This document shows, piece by piece, positions 1 to 9,136 of a DNA stretch of 64,000 bases. The DNA is from Rebecca billardiae RCC1528 (lineage: Eukaryota; Haptophyta), in the NCBI GenBank assembly GCA_965240325.2, contig OZ251236.1, forward strand, positions 1,054,001-1,118,000. Direction: 5' to 3'. Each line of letters begins with the position of its first letter. Within the stretch, counting starts at the first letter, position 1. The position numbers were made by a program, and so were the translations under genes. Under the pieces are notes generated by a model. The model was not told where the DNA came from. It saw only the letters and a program-made list of their open reading frames with translations, and searched no databases.

Positions 1-1292
1 TTGGCCACGTCCGACTCGTCGCAGAAGTAGTGCGCGCTCACGCGCAGCAGCGGCGGCAGCTGGCGGCGCGCGGCGTCGAGCGGCGTGCTCGACGGGTAGC
101 TCACAGAGAGGGACACACCCGCTGCCTGCGCGGCCGCGTGAACGGCCGGGGCGCCGCCGATGCCGTCGACGTCGAGCGCGACGATGCCCGAGCGCCCGCA
201 TCCGCCCGGCCCGTCCGCTGGCAGGTCCGCCACGCGCACCCCGCGCACGCCCACCGCCTCGCGCCGGATCTGCTCCGCGAGGCCGCGCACCCGCTCGGCA
301 ATCGGCTCGAGCCCGAGGCCGAGGGCGTAGTCGACGGCGGCGCCGAGACCGAGCTGCGCGGCGACGCTCGACTCCCAGAACTGGTAGCGCCGCGCGTCGG
401 GGCGCATCTGGTACGCGTCGGGGCCCTGCCACGTCGCCGAGTACATGTCGAGCATCGGCGGCTCGTCGAGCACCTCGGGCGCGCTCCCCTGCAGCAGCGC
501 GCCGCGACAGTAGAGCACACCCACGCCGCGCGGGCCGCGGAGCCACTTGCGCGAGGTGGTCGCGGCAAAGTCGGCGTTGGCGGCGCGCACGTCGACGGGG
601 AGCTGGCCGACGGACTGGCACGCGTCGAGCAGGTACAGCGGACCGCCCTCCTCCGGCGCGCCGCCCACCTCGCGCACCAGCCTGCCCACCGCGACCGCGT
701 CGTACACAGCGCCGCCGTTGGTGGGCACGTGTGTCAAGCACACGGCCTTGGCCGTGCGGCCGGCGCGCTCGAGCTCGCGGCCGAGGGCGTCGAGGTCGCA
801 CCCGCCGCTCGGCGCCGCCGCGACGAACCTGACACGCGCGCCGTGCCGCCGCGCGTGCTGCACCAGCCCGATCGCATTCGCCGCGTACTCGGCGTCGCCT
901 GCCGAGATGAGCACATCCCCGGGCGCAAGCCGGACCGAGTAGATCGCGCGCGCGAGCGCGGTGGTGGACGAGTCGAGGAGGGCGATCTCGGCGGACGACG
1001 CGGCGTTGAACAGCGTGGCACATGACTCGAACACTCGCTCGTGCTCGTCCTTCACCGCCGCCGCCGCGGCGTACCCGCCGATCTCGGCCTCGAGATTCAG
1101 GTGCTGCACCATGCGCTCCAGCACGGGCGCGGGCGGAGGCGACGCGCCGGCGGCGTTGAGGTGCGCGTGGCGGGCGCACGAGGGGGTGGCCGCGCGGACA
1201 GCCTGCACGTCGATGCACAGTGCTCTGCGGTGCGGCAGGAATGGCAGCGAGGCGGCGAGGAGGCGAACGGCGCGATGGGCCGCCGCCGCCAT
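1..1292 (-). CDS. Class V PLP-dependent aminotransferase-fold enzyme (partial, 3' end outside window)
   Basis: About 430 residues are visible, reading from the ATG at 1292-1290 to the window edge with no stop or intron. The N-terminus holds the class V opening HLNAAGASPPPAPVLERM, followed by the E..GGY segment. The middle holds the LLDACQSVGQLPVDV strand with the PLP-ring aspartate. The Schiff-base lysine lies in TTSRKWLRGPRGVGVLYC (near 520-570 in bases), where the usual SHKW is SRKW. The C-terminal small domain ends LLRVSAHYFCDESDVA, so only a few residues are missing. Such enzymes act on amino acids or cysteine derivatives (cysteine desulfurase-like, isopenicillin-N-epimerase-like, ergothioneine C-S lyase-like). 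The exact substrate cannot be read from the sequence. The first 25 residues are basic and hydrophobic and could be an organelle presequence. Confidence 0.85.
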   Translation of the reverse strand, partial: MAAAAHRAVRLLAASLPFLPHRRALCIDVQAVRAATPSCARHAHLNAAGASPPPAPVLERMVQHLNLEAEIGGYAAAAAVKDEHERVFESCATLFNAASSAEIALLDSSTTALARAIYSVRLAPGDVLISAGDAEYAANAIGLVQHARRHGARVRFVAAAPSGGCDLDALGRELERAGRTAKAVCLTHVPTNGGAVYDAVAVGRLVREVGGAPEEGGPLYLLDACQSVGQLPVDVRAANADFAATTSRKWLRGPRGVGVLYCRGALLQGSAPEVLDEPPMLDMYSATWQGPDAYQMRPDARRYQFWESSVAAQLGLGAAVDYALGLGLEPIAERVRGLAEQIRREAVGVRGVRVADLPADGPGGCGRSGIVALDVDGIGGAPAVHAAAQAAGVSLSVSYPSSTPLDAARRQLPPLLRVSAHYFCDESDVA

Positions 1293-1567
1293 GATGAATG
1301 AAGCCCGAGCTTGCCAGTGCGGCGACTCTGACAGAATTGTATGATGGCTTGAATGGTACCTGAATAAGAATGTACGACAGCTGCTAGTACAGTACAGTAA
1401 GTACAGTCGTAAACCTCGTCCGCTCTGTGAGTCTGACTCTGCGGCAGGCCACTCTCTTCGACGACGACGTGCGCTGCCGTCGTCCACGAAGACTGCACGT
1501 GCCGCTGCGGCGTTTGACCGCCAGTAATACAGCTGTTCACGGTCAGGTCAGCTTGGATATCCGAATC

Positions 1568-2971
1568 TCAGCACGAGCGCGCCCGCTTCTCGGCTGGCCG
1601 CCCGTCGACCGCCGCGACAGCACTCGCCGGCGCCGCGGCGTCGTGTAGCACAGCGTCCCGGGCCGATTCGGCCGCATCGCACGGCCGCGCGCCATCCGCT
1701 GCGCCGCCATTGCGCACGTGGGCTTCACACGCGCCTCGGGCGCAGCCGCACGATGGGCTGGCTGGCACCGTCCCGGCCGCGGGCAGCGCTCTGGCCTCAG
1801 ACGCGCCGGGCGCGCCGCAGCCGTCAGCGCCCGCCTCAGCCTGCTCGTCGTCGACGACGACGACGATGCGCGCGCGGGGGAGCACGCGCGGAAGCTGCTC
1901 CCCGATCACGGCCGCGCACGAGTCGCAGAGCGGCTTCTTCGACCACAGCGTCACCGTCCCATCGTACCCGTCGCACACGCCCTCGGCCGAGCCGCCCGCG
2001 CGCCCCTGCGCGCCGCCGCCCGCGCGCACGCCGAGCACACGCGCGCACAGCGCAGACACCAGCTTGAACTCGGCGTCGTGGCCGCGCCAGTACACGTCGC
2101 CGTGGGGATCGGCGCACGAGATGGGCTCGAAGAGCTCCGATTCCGCAGCCTCGAGCCGGAGGCCGGGCGCGTTCGCGCCACTCACCGCGTAAGCCGACCA
2201 CACGGTGCCAGTCTCGGATCTGAGTGAGCCGCGCTGCGCGCCGGCCGCGGCGCGCGCGCGCGGGCAGCCGTCCGCTCGCAGGATGGCGACGTTCCGCTTG
2301 ACGTCGGTGAAGTGCTGCGTGCCCGCGAACGAGCGGCCGAACGAGTGCACCGACGGGTCGCTCAGGCGGTAGAAGTCGAGCAGCTGCTCGTACCCTCGCC
2401 GCTCCGGCGGCGGCATCAGCTCGTCCAGCCGGGCGAGCGCGGGCTCGGAAAGGGGCCGCACCGCGCACGCGGCGCGGTAGCTCTCGAGTCGGCGGTTGGT
2501 GAGCTTGAGCCGCGCGCGCACGTCCTCGTCGAGCCCGAGCAGCTCCTTCTGCGCCGCGTGCACGCGGCCCAGCTCGCGCCCGGCGGCGCGCACGTCGTCC
2601 ATCGCACCCGCGGCCTTTGCCGCAGTCAGCAGCTCGTGCGTGGCCGGCTTGAGCGCGCCGAGGCGCTGCACGAGCTCGTCGCGCTCGTGCGCGAGGGCCT
2701 CCTCCTCGGCGGACTTGGTCGAGCCTAGCGCGATGTCCGTCACGGCCGGAGGCTCGGGGGAGAAGAGGTGCGCATCCGCTCGGCCGTAGCGCTCGACGGC
2801 GATCTGCGAGGCCGCGGCGCGGAAGTCCTCGTCACGCTGCGCGCACACGGCGCGCATGCGCTCCAAGCGCGCGGCCCACTCGCTCGTCAGCGGTTGCAGC
2901 CGCGCCCTGAGCGCATCTGCATCCCGTTCGATGGCCTCCCGGGCCGCGCTGAGCTCGTCGAGAGTGGCCAT
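1568..2971 (-). CDS. Deaminase-fold protein related to bacterial toxin-type deaminases
   Basis: 467 residues from MATLDEL at 2971; no intron needed. Residues 1-170 are charged and helical, probably coiled coil. Residues 280-375 fit the cytidine-deaminase-like fold of the BURPS668_1122/Toxin-deaminase clade: RGHDAEFKLV at 297-305 supplies the helix with the H/D-x-E metal and catalytic motif (H298, D299, E301), and WSKKPLCDSCAAVI at 343-356 supplies the PCxxC zinc motif (C349, C352; the first proline position is PL, not PP), followed by a strand RARIVVVVDD. The tail is low-complexity. Family knowledge: members deaminate bases in nucleic acids or nucleotides; eukaryotic copies are thought to derive from bacterial polymorphic toxins. 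Here it stands alone with no secretion domain, and starts 123 bp from a divergent glycosyltransferase. The substrate is unknown, and whether D299 or H298 binds zinc is unclear. Confidence 0.65.
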   Translation of the reverse strand: MATLDELSAAREAIERDADALRARLQPLTSEWAARLERMRAVCAQRDEDFRAAASQIAVERYGRADAHLFSPEPPAVTDIALGSTKSAEEEALAHERDELVQRLGALKPATHELLTAAKAAGAMDDVRAAGRELGRVHAAQKELLGLDEDVRARLKLTNRRLESYRAACAVRPLSEPALARLDELMPPPERRGYEQLLDFYRLSDPSVHSFGRSFAGTQHFTDVKRNVAILRADGCPRARAAAGAQRGSLRSETGTVWSAYAVSGANAPGLRLEAAESELFEPISCADPHGDVYWRGHDAEFKLVSALCARVLGVRAGGGAQGRAGGSAEGVCDGYDGTVTLWSKKPLCDSCAAVIGEQLPRVLPRARIVVVVDDEQAEAGADGCGAPGASEARALPAAGTVPASPSCGCARGACEAHVRNGGAADGARPCDAAESARDAVLHDAAAPASAVAAVDGRPAEKRARSC

Positions 2972-3094
2972 CCTCGTCTTGTCAGCGCGAGCCCACGCCG
3001 ACGGCCGCCATGGATGATCTGATCTCTGCACGGAGTGCCGAGTTGGCGGAGTTGCATTGCGCATTTGCCCGGATGCGTTGTCGAGACGTGCACG
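2972..3094. promoter_or_regulatory. Short divergent intergenic region (candidate bidirectional promoter)
   Basis: Only about 123 bp separate the start codons of the deaminase-like gene (minus) and the glycosyltransferase gene (plus), so both promoters must overlap or lie inside the neighbour. No TATA box is evident. The glycosyltransferase frame also has an upstream ATG at 3035, which would shorten this region further. Confidence 0.35.
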
Positions 3095-4429
3095 ATGGCC
3101 GTCGCCGGCCGGCGGCCACTCGTGGCGGCCATCCTCTCCGCCGCCCTGGTGCGCTCGACGCAGATGGAGGACGACATTGGCGCGTACACGCGCCAATGTG
3201 CCGTCAAGGCCAGGCGATTCCGGCCGGCCCTCGAGCAAGAGCTGTGCCTCGAGGCTGGCGCGAGCTGCGCGTTCCTCGAGCGCGCTCGATTCGACGCGGT
3301 CAAAGCGCGCATCGCAGGGGTGGACGCGGCGACCGTCGGGCTCCTGCTCTCGGACCAGTTCCGCCCGTCTGACTCGCGCGTGCTCCTCGTGGCGGGCGCG
3401 CGCCAGGACGGCTTTTGGGCGATGGTCAACTCGGTGATGCACGCAGCCCTGCTCGCGCGGCTGCTCGGGCACGACTACGCCGTGTGGCGCAACCACTCGG
3501 AGGACGGGATGTGCGAGGCCGAGCCTTCGCGCATGCCGGACTGCTGGTCGGCGCTCTTCGCGCCGCCCGCGCACCGCACCCCCGCGGCCCTCGCGATGGA
3601 GGCCGCGCTGCGCGCGCGCCGGCCGCTGCCCGCCCGGAGCGCGCTCGGCCTGCCGTGCCTCGTCCGGCGGGACCTGTGGTACGCGCACGGCACGCGCGTC
3701 TACCCGGACACGATGGCCAAGGCGGCGGAGCGCGTGCGGCGCGCGGCGCTCGTGCGCGCCGTCGCGCGCCCTCGTGACTCCGTCCTCCGCTTCGTCGACG
3801 CGTGGTGGGACGCGCACGTGCCGCGCGGCCGCGGCGGCGCGCGGCCGCGCGTGCTCGGCGTCCACCTGCGCGGCACGGACAAGCACAAGCGCGCCATCGT
3901 GCGCGCGCACTGCTACTACGGGCTGATCGACGCGTACATCGCGCACCACGGGGCGGAGGTGCGCGTACTCGTCGCGAGCGACGACGCCGGCCTCGAGGCG
4001 GACGTGCTGCGGCGGTACGGCAGCGGGCGGGTGCTGCGGCAGAGCACCAGCCTGGTGCGGGGCAACCGCTCCGAGCCAGTGTGGCGGGCGGGCGGGCGGC
4101 GGTACCAGCGCTCGTTCGAGGCCATGGTGGACACGCTGCTGCTCGCGCGCACGGACTTCCTGCTCAAGACGGCGTCGGCTGTCCCTGAATTTGCGCTCTA
4201 CTACCGGCCGGAGCTGCCGTCCTACGACCTGCAGATCAAGGACATCCCGCTCCCGCCGTGGGCGCGCGCGCGCCATCATCATCAGTCGTCGTCGCACGCA
4301 TCAGCGACGGGCCGAGATGACGAGCCGCGGGCGGTCGCCCCGGGGCTGCGAGGCTGCCCGGCGACGAGCATCGCTTACGATCGTCTTGCACCGCCGCCGC
4401 TGCCAGTGGCTGGACGACGTTTGTCATAG
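3095..4429 (+). CDS. Fucosyltransferase-like (FUT8/NodZ-type) glycosyltransferase
   Basis: 444 residues from the ATG at 3095, chosen because the protein then begins with a signal/anchor-like stretch (MAVAGRRPLVAAILSAALV). An in-frame ATG at 3035 would add 20 residues. The donor-binding signature is VLGVHLRGTDKHKR (bases 3858-3900), matching the H-x-R-G-T-D-K motif of the GT23/NodZ group. The following VRVLVASDDAGLE and FEAMVDTLLLARTDFLLKTASAVPEF segments match the C-terminal half of the same fold, where plant and algal relatives read LLLSRCDFLLKTSS. The expected role is transfer of a sugar, probably fucose, from a nucleotide sugar in the Golgi. The last ~55 residues, His/Ser-rich after DIPLPPWARAR, are not conserved and may be a poorly placed 3' end. 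Acceptor and linkage cannot be told. Confidence 0.7.
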   Translation: MAVAGRRPLVAAILSAALVRSTQMEDDIGAYTRQCAVKARRFRPALEQELCLEAGASCAFLERARFDAVKARIAGVDAATVGLLLSDQFRPSDSRVLLVAGARQDGFWAMVNSVMHAALLARLLGHDYAVWRNHSEDGMCEAEPSRMPDCWSALFAPPAHRTPAALAMEAALRARRPLPARSALGLPCLVRRDLWYAHGTRVYPDTMAKAAERVRRAALVRAVARPRDSVLRFVDAWWDAHVPRGRGGARPRVLGVHLRGTDKHKRAIVRAHCYYGLIDAYIAHHGAEVRVLVASDDAGLEADVLRRYGSGRVLRQSTSLVRGNRSEPVWRAGGRRYQRSFEAMVDTLLLARTDFLLKTASAVPEFALYYRPELPSYDLQIKDIPLPPWARARHHHQSSSHASATGRDDEPRAVAPGLRGCPATSIAYDRLAPPPLPVAGRRLS

Positions 4430-4497
4430 CCGGACGAGCTAGCGCCCTATTATCGATGATGCGGATTCGGGATTATCGTCTGTCTATATATATATAT
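4430..4497. repeat. TA dinucleotide tract before the tandem array
   Basis: A short spacer that ends in an alternating TA run (about 4484-4497) directly before the first array unit. Similar TA runs lie between units 3 and 4 and beyond the end of the neighbouring TIR element. Confidence 0.7.
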
Positions 4498-4506
4498 CAC
4501 TCCGCC

Positions 4507-4584
4507 ATGCCCGGCTCGTACAAGGCGTCGGGTACGAATGGACTCTGGAGCTGGATGGTCGCGGCGCGCGGCGTCGTGGAGTAG
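4507..4584 (+). other. 25-codon micro-ORF at the head of each array unit
   Basis: Each unit begins with an ATG-initiated frame of 25 codons ending in TAG, with a peptide containing GLWSWMVAARGVVE. It recurs at the head of units 1-4 unchanged. In unit 5 an insertion of TTACGGG-type sequence near 7890 breaks the frame. It may be a relic of the 3' end of a captured gene. There is no independent evidence that it is translated. Confidence 0.2.
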
Positions 4585-5253
4585 ACAGACCACAATGATC
4601 AATCATGGAACGATCAGGTTAGCTATGTTGGGATTTGAGCAACGAACGACAGCGGGCGCTGGCAGCGGCGTGGCGGTTGAGCTGCTGCCCGAGGTCGAGA
4701 GGGCGCCCGCGAGTCGTCAGTCACTGAGCAAGGTCGATTAAGGCTGATGGCTCGCTGACACTGCAGTGCTTCCATATCCGCCAGAGGCCGAGGGTGGGCG
4801 GGCGGGCAAACGATGAAGCGTGCGGGTTGACGCGACAGCGGCGAGAGCAAGAGACCATTGCCTGAGGGGCGACGCGGCGAAGACAGATGATGACGTCGCG
4901 CCGCCGAACGATCAGGCGGGGAGCCGGGCCACACAGACAGCCAGCGACCTTACCGAGCAGAGGGGCTGCGGCGACTGCGGTGCACCTCCTGCAGCGGAGC
5001 GTGCACCCGGCAGTGCCCGATGCAGGCGATTCCCTTGCCCAGCTCGGCGCCTTCGTCGTGAGCAGCCCCATGGCGCCCCCGAGAGTGAAGCCTGATCGAT
5101 CCGATGTGAGCGGTAACCAACCGAGTCCTGCAGGTGCGCCGCTGTGGGCCAGATTGGCAGCGCACCAGGACTCCGCCTGCGCGCGGCGGTGCGCACAGGA
5201 CAACGCAGGAATGCCGTGCGAGCCGGATTCTTGGCGTCGCTCATAGACACTCA

Positions 5254-5277
5254 GTTATAGGTTCCCTATAACGCCAC
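5254..5277. repeat. Short perfect palindrome closing each array unit
   Basis: The sequence GTTATAGGTTCCCTATAAC forms 8-bp arms around a 3-nt loop. It recurs at every unit end (about 5255, 6127, 6999, 7826 and 9057), always followed by GCCAC. It may mark the recombination or replication boundary of the unit, or act as a transcript end hairpin. Confidence 0.7.
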
Positions 5278-7021
5278 GTCTAGCCACTCCGCCATGCCCG
5301 GCTCGTACAAGGCGTCGGGTACGAATGGACTCTGGAGCTGGATGGTCGCGGCGCGCGGCGTCGTGGAGTAGACAGACCACAATGATCAATCATGGAACGA
5401 TCAGGTTAGCTATGTTGGGATTTGAGCAACGAACGACAGCGGGCGCTGGCAGCGGCGTGGCGGTTGAGCTGCTGCCCGAGGTCGAGAGGGCGCCCGCGAG
5501 TCCCGTTTATAAGTTGGAGCGGGCGTCCAAGTAGTCGTTGATGAATCCCGTTTAGAAATAGAAGAGACGAGGACTGCGCGGCCGCGCGCGCACGATCGAT
5601 CGCGACGCGCGGCGAGCAGACACGCGTCAGAGTGCGCCGCACCCGCGCGACGCACGGGCGCGAGGCGAGCGCGTATCTCAAACGATGAAGCGTGCGGGTT
5701 GACGCGACAGCGGCGAGAGCAAGAGACCATTGCCTGAGGGGCGACGCGGCGAAGACAGATGATGACGTCGCGCCGCCGAACGATCAGGCGGGGAGCCGGG
5801 CCACACAGACAGCCAGCGACCTTACCGAGCAGAGGGGCTGCGGCGACTGCGGTGCACCTCCTGCAGCGGAGCGTGCACCCGGCAGTGCCCGATGCAGGCG
5901 ATTCCCTTGCCCAGCTCGGCGCCTTCGTCGTGAGCAGCCCCATGGCGCCCCCGAGAGTGAAGCCTGATCGATCCGATGTGAGCGGTAACCAACCGAGTCC
6001 TGCAGGTGCGCCGCTGTGGGCCAGATTGGCAGCGCACCAGGACTCCGCCTGCGCGCGGCGGTGCGCACAGGACAACGCAGGAATGCCGTGCGAGCCGGAT
6101 TCTTGGCGTCGCTCATAGACACTCAGTTATAGGTTCCCTATAACGCCACGTCTAGCCACTCCGCCATGCCCGGCTCGTACAAGGCGTCGGGTACGAATGG
6201 ACTCTGGAGCTGGATGGTCGCGGCGCGCGGCGTCGTGGAGTAGACAGACCACAATGATCAATCATGGAACGAGCAGGTTAGCTATGTTGGGATTTGAGCA
6301 ACGAACGACAGCGGGCGCTGGCAGCGGCGTGGCGGTTGAGCTGCTGCCCGAGGTCGAGAGGGCGCCCGCGAGTCCCGTTTATAAGTTGGAGCGGGCGTCC
6401 AAGTAGTCGTTGATGAATCCCGTTTAGAAATAGAAGAGACGAGGACTGCGCGGCCGCGCGCGCACGATCGATCGCGACGCGCGGCGAGCAGACACGCGTC
6501 AGAGTGCGCCGCACCCGCGCGACGCACGGGCGCGAGGCGAGCGCGTATCTCAAACGATGAAGCGTGCGGGTTGACGCGACAGCGGCGAGAGCAAGAGACC
6601 ATTGCATGAGGGGCGACGCGGCGAAGACAGATGATGACGTCGCGCCGCCGAGCGATCAGGCGGGGAGCCGGGCCACACAGACAGCCAGCGACCTTACCGA
6701 GCAGAGGGGCTGCGGCGACTGCGGTGCACCTCCTGCAGCGGAGCGTGCACCCGGCAGTGCCCGATGCAGGCGATTCCCTTGCCCAGCTCGGCGCCTTCGT
6801 CGTGAGCAGCCCCATGGCGCCCCCGAGAGTGAAGCCTGATCGATCCGATGTGAGCGGTAACCAACCGAGTCCTGCAGGTGCGCCGCTGTGGGCCAGATTG
6901 GCAGCGCACCAGGACTCCGCCTGCGCGCGGCGGTGCGCACAGGACAACGCAGGAATGCCGTGCGAGCCGGATTCTTGGCGTCGCTCATAGACACTCAGTT
7001 ATAGGTTCCCTATAACGCCAC

Positions 7022-7049
7022 ATATATATATATATATATACATATATAT
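7022..7049. repeat. TA dinucleotide run between array units 3 and 4
   Basis: An alternating TA tract of about 28 bp interrupts the otherwise head-to-tail units exactly at the unit junction. Confidence 0.85.
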
Positions 7050-9092
7050 GTCTAGCCACTCCGCCATGCCCGGCTCGTACAAGGCGTCGGGTACGAATGG
7101 ACTCTGGAGCTGGATGGTCGCGGCGCGCGGCGTCGTGGAGTAGACAGACCACAATGATCAATCATGGAACGATCAGGTTAGCTATGTTGGGATTTGAGCA
7201 ACGAACGACAGCGGGCGCTGGCAGCGGCGTGGCGGTTGAGCTGCTGCCCGAGGTCGAGAGGGCGCCCGCGAGTCGTCAGTCACTGAGCAAGGTCGATTAA
7301 GGCTGATGGCTCGCTGACACTGCAGTGCTTCCATATCCGCCAGAGGCCGAGGGTGGGCGGGCGGGCAAACGTGAAACGATGAAGCGTGCGGGTTGACGCG
7401 ACAGCGGCGAGAGCAAGAGACCATATTGCATGAGGGGCGACGCGGCGAAGACAGTAGATGATGTCGTCGCGCCGCCGAGCGATCAGGCGGGGAGCCGGGC
7501 CACACAGACAGCCAGCGACCTTACCGAGCAGAGGGGCTGCGGCGACTGCGGTGCACCTCCTGCAGCGGAGAGTGCACCCGGCAGTGCTCGATGCAGGCGA
7601 TTCCCTTGCCCAGCTCGGCGCCTTCGTCGTGAGCAGCCCCATGGCGCCCCCGAGAGCAAAGCCTGATCGATCCGATGTGAGCGGTAACCAACCGAGTCCT
7701 GCAGGTGCGCCGCTGTGGGCCAGATTGGCAGCGCACCAGTAGGACTCCTGCGCGCGGCGGTGCGCACAGGACAACGCAGGAATGCCGTGCGAGCCGGATT
7801 CTTGGCGTCGCTCATAGACACTCAGTTATAGGTTCCCTATAACGCCACGTCTAGCCACTCCGCCATGCCCGGCTCGTACAAGGCGTCGGGTTACGGGTAC
7901 GAATGGACTCTGGAGCTGGATGGTCGCGGCGCGCGGCGTCGTGGAGTAGACAGACCACAATGATCAATCATGGAACGATCAGGTTAGCTATGTTGGGATT
8001 TGAGCAACGAACGACAGCGGGCGCTGGCAGCGGCGTGGCGGTTGAGCTGCTGCCCGAGGTCGAGAGGGCGCCCGCGAGTCCCGTTTATAAGTTGGAGCGG
8101 GCGTCCAAGTAGTCGTTGATGAATCCCGTTTAGAAATAGAAGAGACGAGGACTGCGCGGCCGCGCGCGCACGATCGATCGCGACGCGCGGCGAGCAGACG
8201 TACGCGTCAGAGTGCGCCGCACCCGCGCGACGCACGGGCGCGAGGCGAGCGCGTATCTGAAACGATGAAGCGTGCGGGTTGACGAAACGATGAAGCGTGC
8301 GGGTTGACGCGACAGCGGCGAGAGCAAGAGACCATATATTGCATGAGGGGCGACGCGGCGAAGACAGTAGATGATGTCGTCGCGCCGCCGAGCGATCAGG
8401 CGGGGAGCCGGGCCACACAGACAGCCAGCGACCTTACCGAGCAGAGGGGCTGCGGCGACTGCGGTGCACCTCCTGCAGCGGAGAGTGCACCCGGCAGTGC
8501 TCGATGCAGGCGATTCCCTTGCCCAGCTCGGCGCCTTCGTCGTGAGCAGCCCCATGGCGCCCCCGAGAGCAAAGCCTGATCGATCCGATGTGAGCGGTCA
8601 ACGTGAAACGATGAAGCGTGCGGGTTGACGCGACAGCGGCGAGAGCAAGAGACCATATTGCATGAGGGGCGACGCGGCGAAGACAGTAGATGATGTCGTC
8701 GCGCCGCCGAGCGATCAGGCGGGGAGCCGGGCCACACAGACAGCCAGCGACCTTACCGAGCAGAGGGGCTGCGGCGACTGCGGTGCACCTCCTGCAGCGG
8801 AGAGTGCACCCGGCAGTGCTCGATGCAGGCGATTCCCTTGCCCAGCTCGGCGCCTTCGTCGTGAGCAGCCCCATGGCGCCCCCGAGAGCAAAGCCTGATC
8901 GATCCGATGTGAGCGGTAACCAACCGAGTCCTGCAGGTGCGCCGCTGTGGGCCAGATTGGCAGCGCACCAGTAGGACTCCTGCGCGCGGCGGTGCGCACA
9001 GGACAACGCAGGAATGCCGTGCGAGCCGGATTCTTGGCGTCGCTCATAGACACTCAGTTATAGGTTCCCTATAACGCCACATATATGATTGG

Positions 9093-9136
9093 ACTTTCTT
9101 CAGGAATGCGCACCAGAAAAAGCCTTAACAACCCGC
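9093..9136 (+). repeat. Left terminal inverted repeat (44 bp)
   Basis: An exact reverse complement of 11040-11083. Confidence 0.9.

Larger units (their letters stand above)
4498..9080. repeat. Five-unit mosaic tandem array with exchangeable middle modules
   Basis: Near-identical units start at about 4498, 5278, 6150, 7050 and 7849 (lengths 780, 872, 872, 799 and ~750 bp plus an extra copy of the right half from ~8598 to 9080). Each unit opens with the ACTCCGCCATGCCCGGCTC segment and ends with a short palindrome, then ACGCCAC. Between constant left and right halves sits one of two unrelated modules. Units 1 and 4 have module A (~95 bp, from 4714 and 7274). Units 2, 3 and 5 have module B (~180 bp, from 5502, 6374 and 8079). 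A TA run separates units 3 and 4. Several frames are open in each unit (69, 112 and up to 221 codons), but the openness is shared by all frames and differs between modules, so I call no gene. Unit 2 versus 3 differs at only a few bases, which means recent amplification. Confidence 0.9.

Noticed and set aside
2972-4297. Minus-strand continuation of the deaminase frame upstream to 4297
   Set aside because: It is the antisense of the glycosyltransferase gene; the Arg-rich product has no domain and the deaminase has a good ATG at 2971.
5410-6075. 221-codon minus-strand frame in array units 2 and 3
   Set aside because: It spans module B and is lost or changed in units with module A. Other frames are equally open, and there is no domain.
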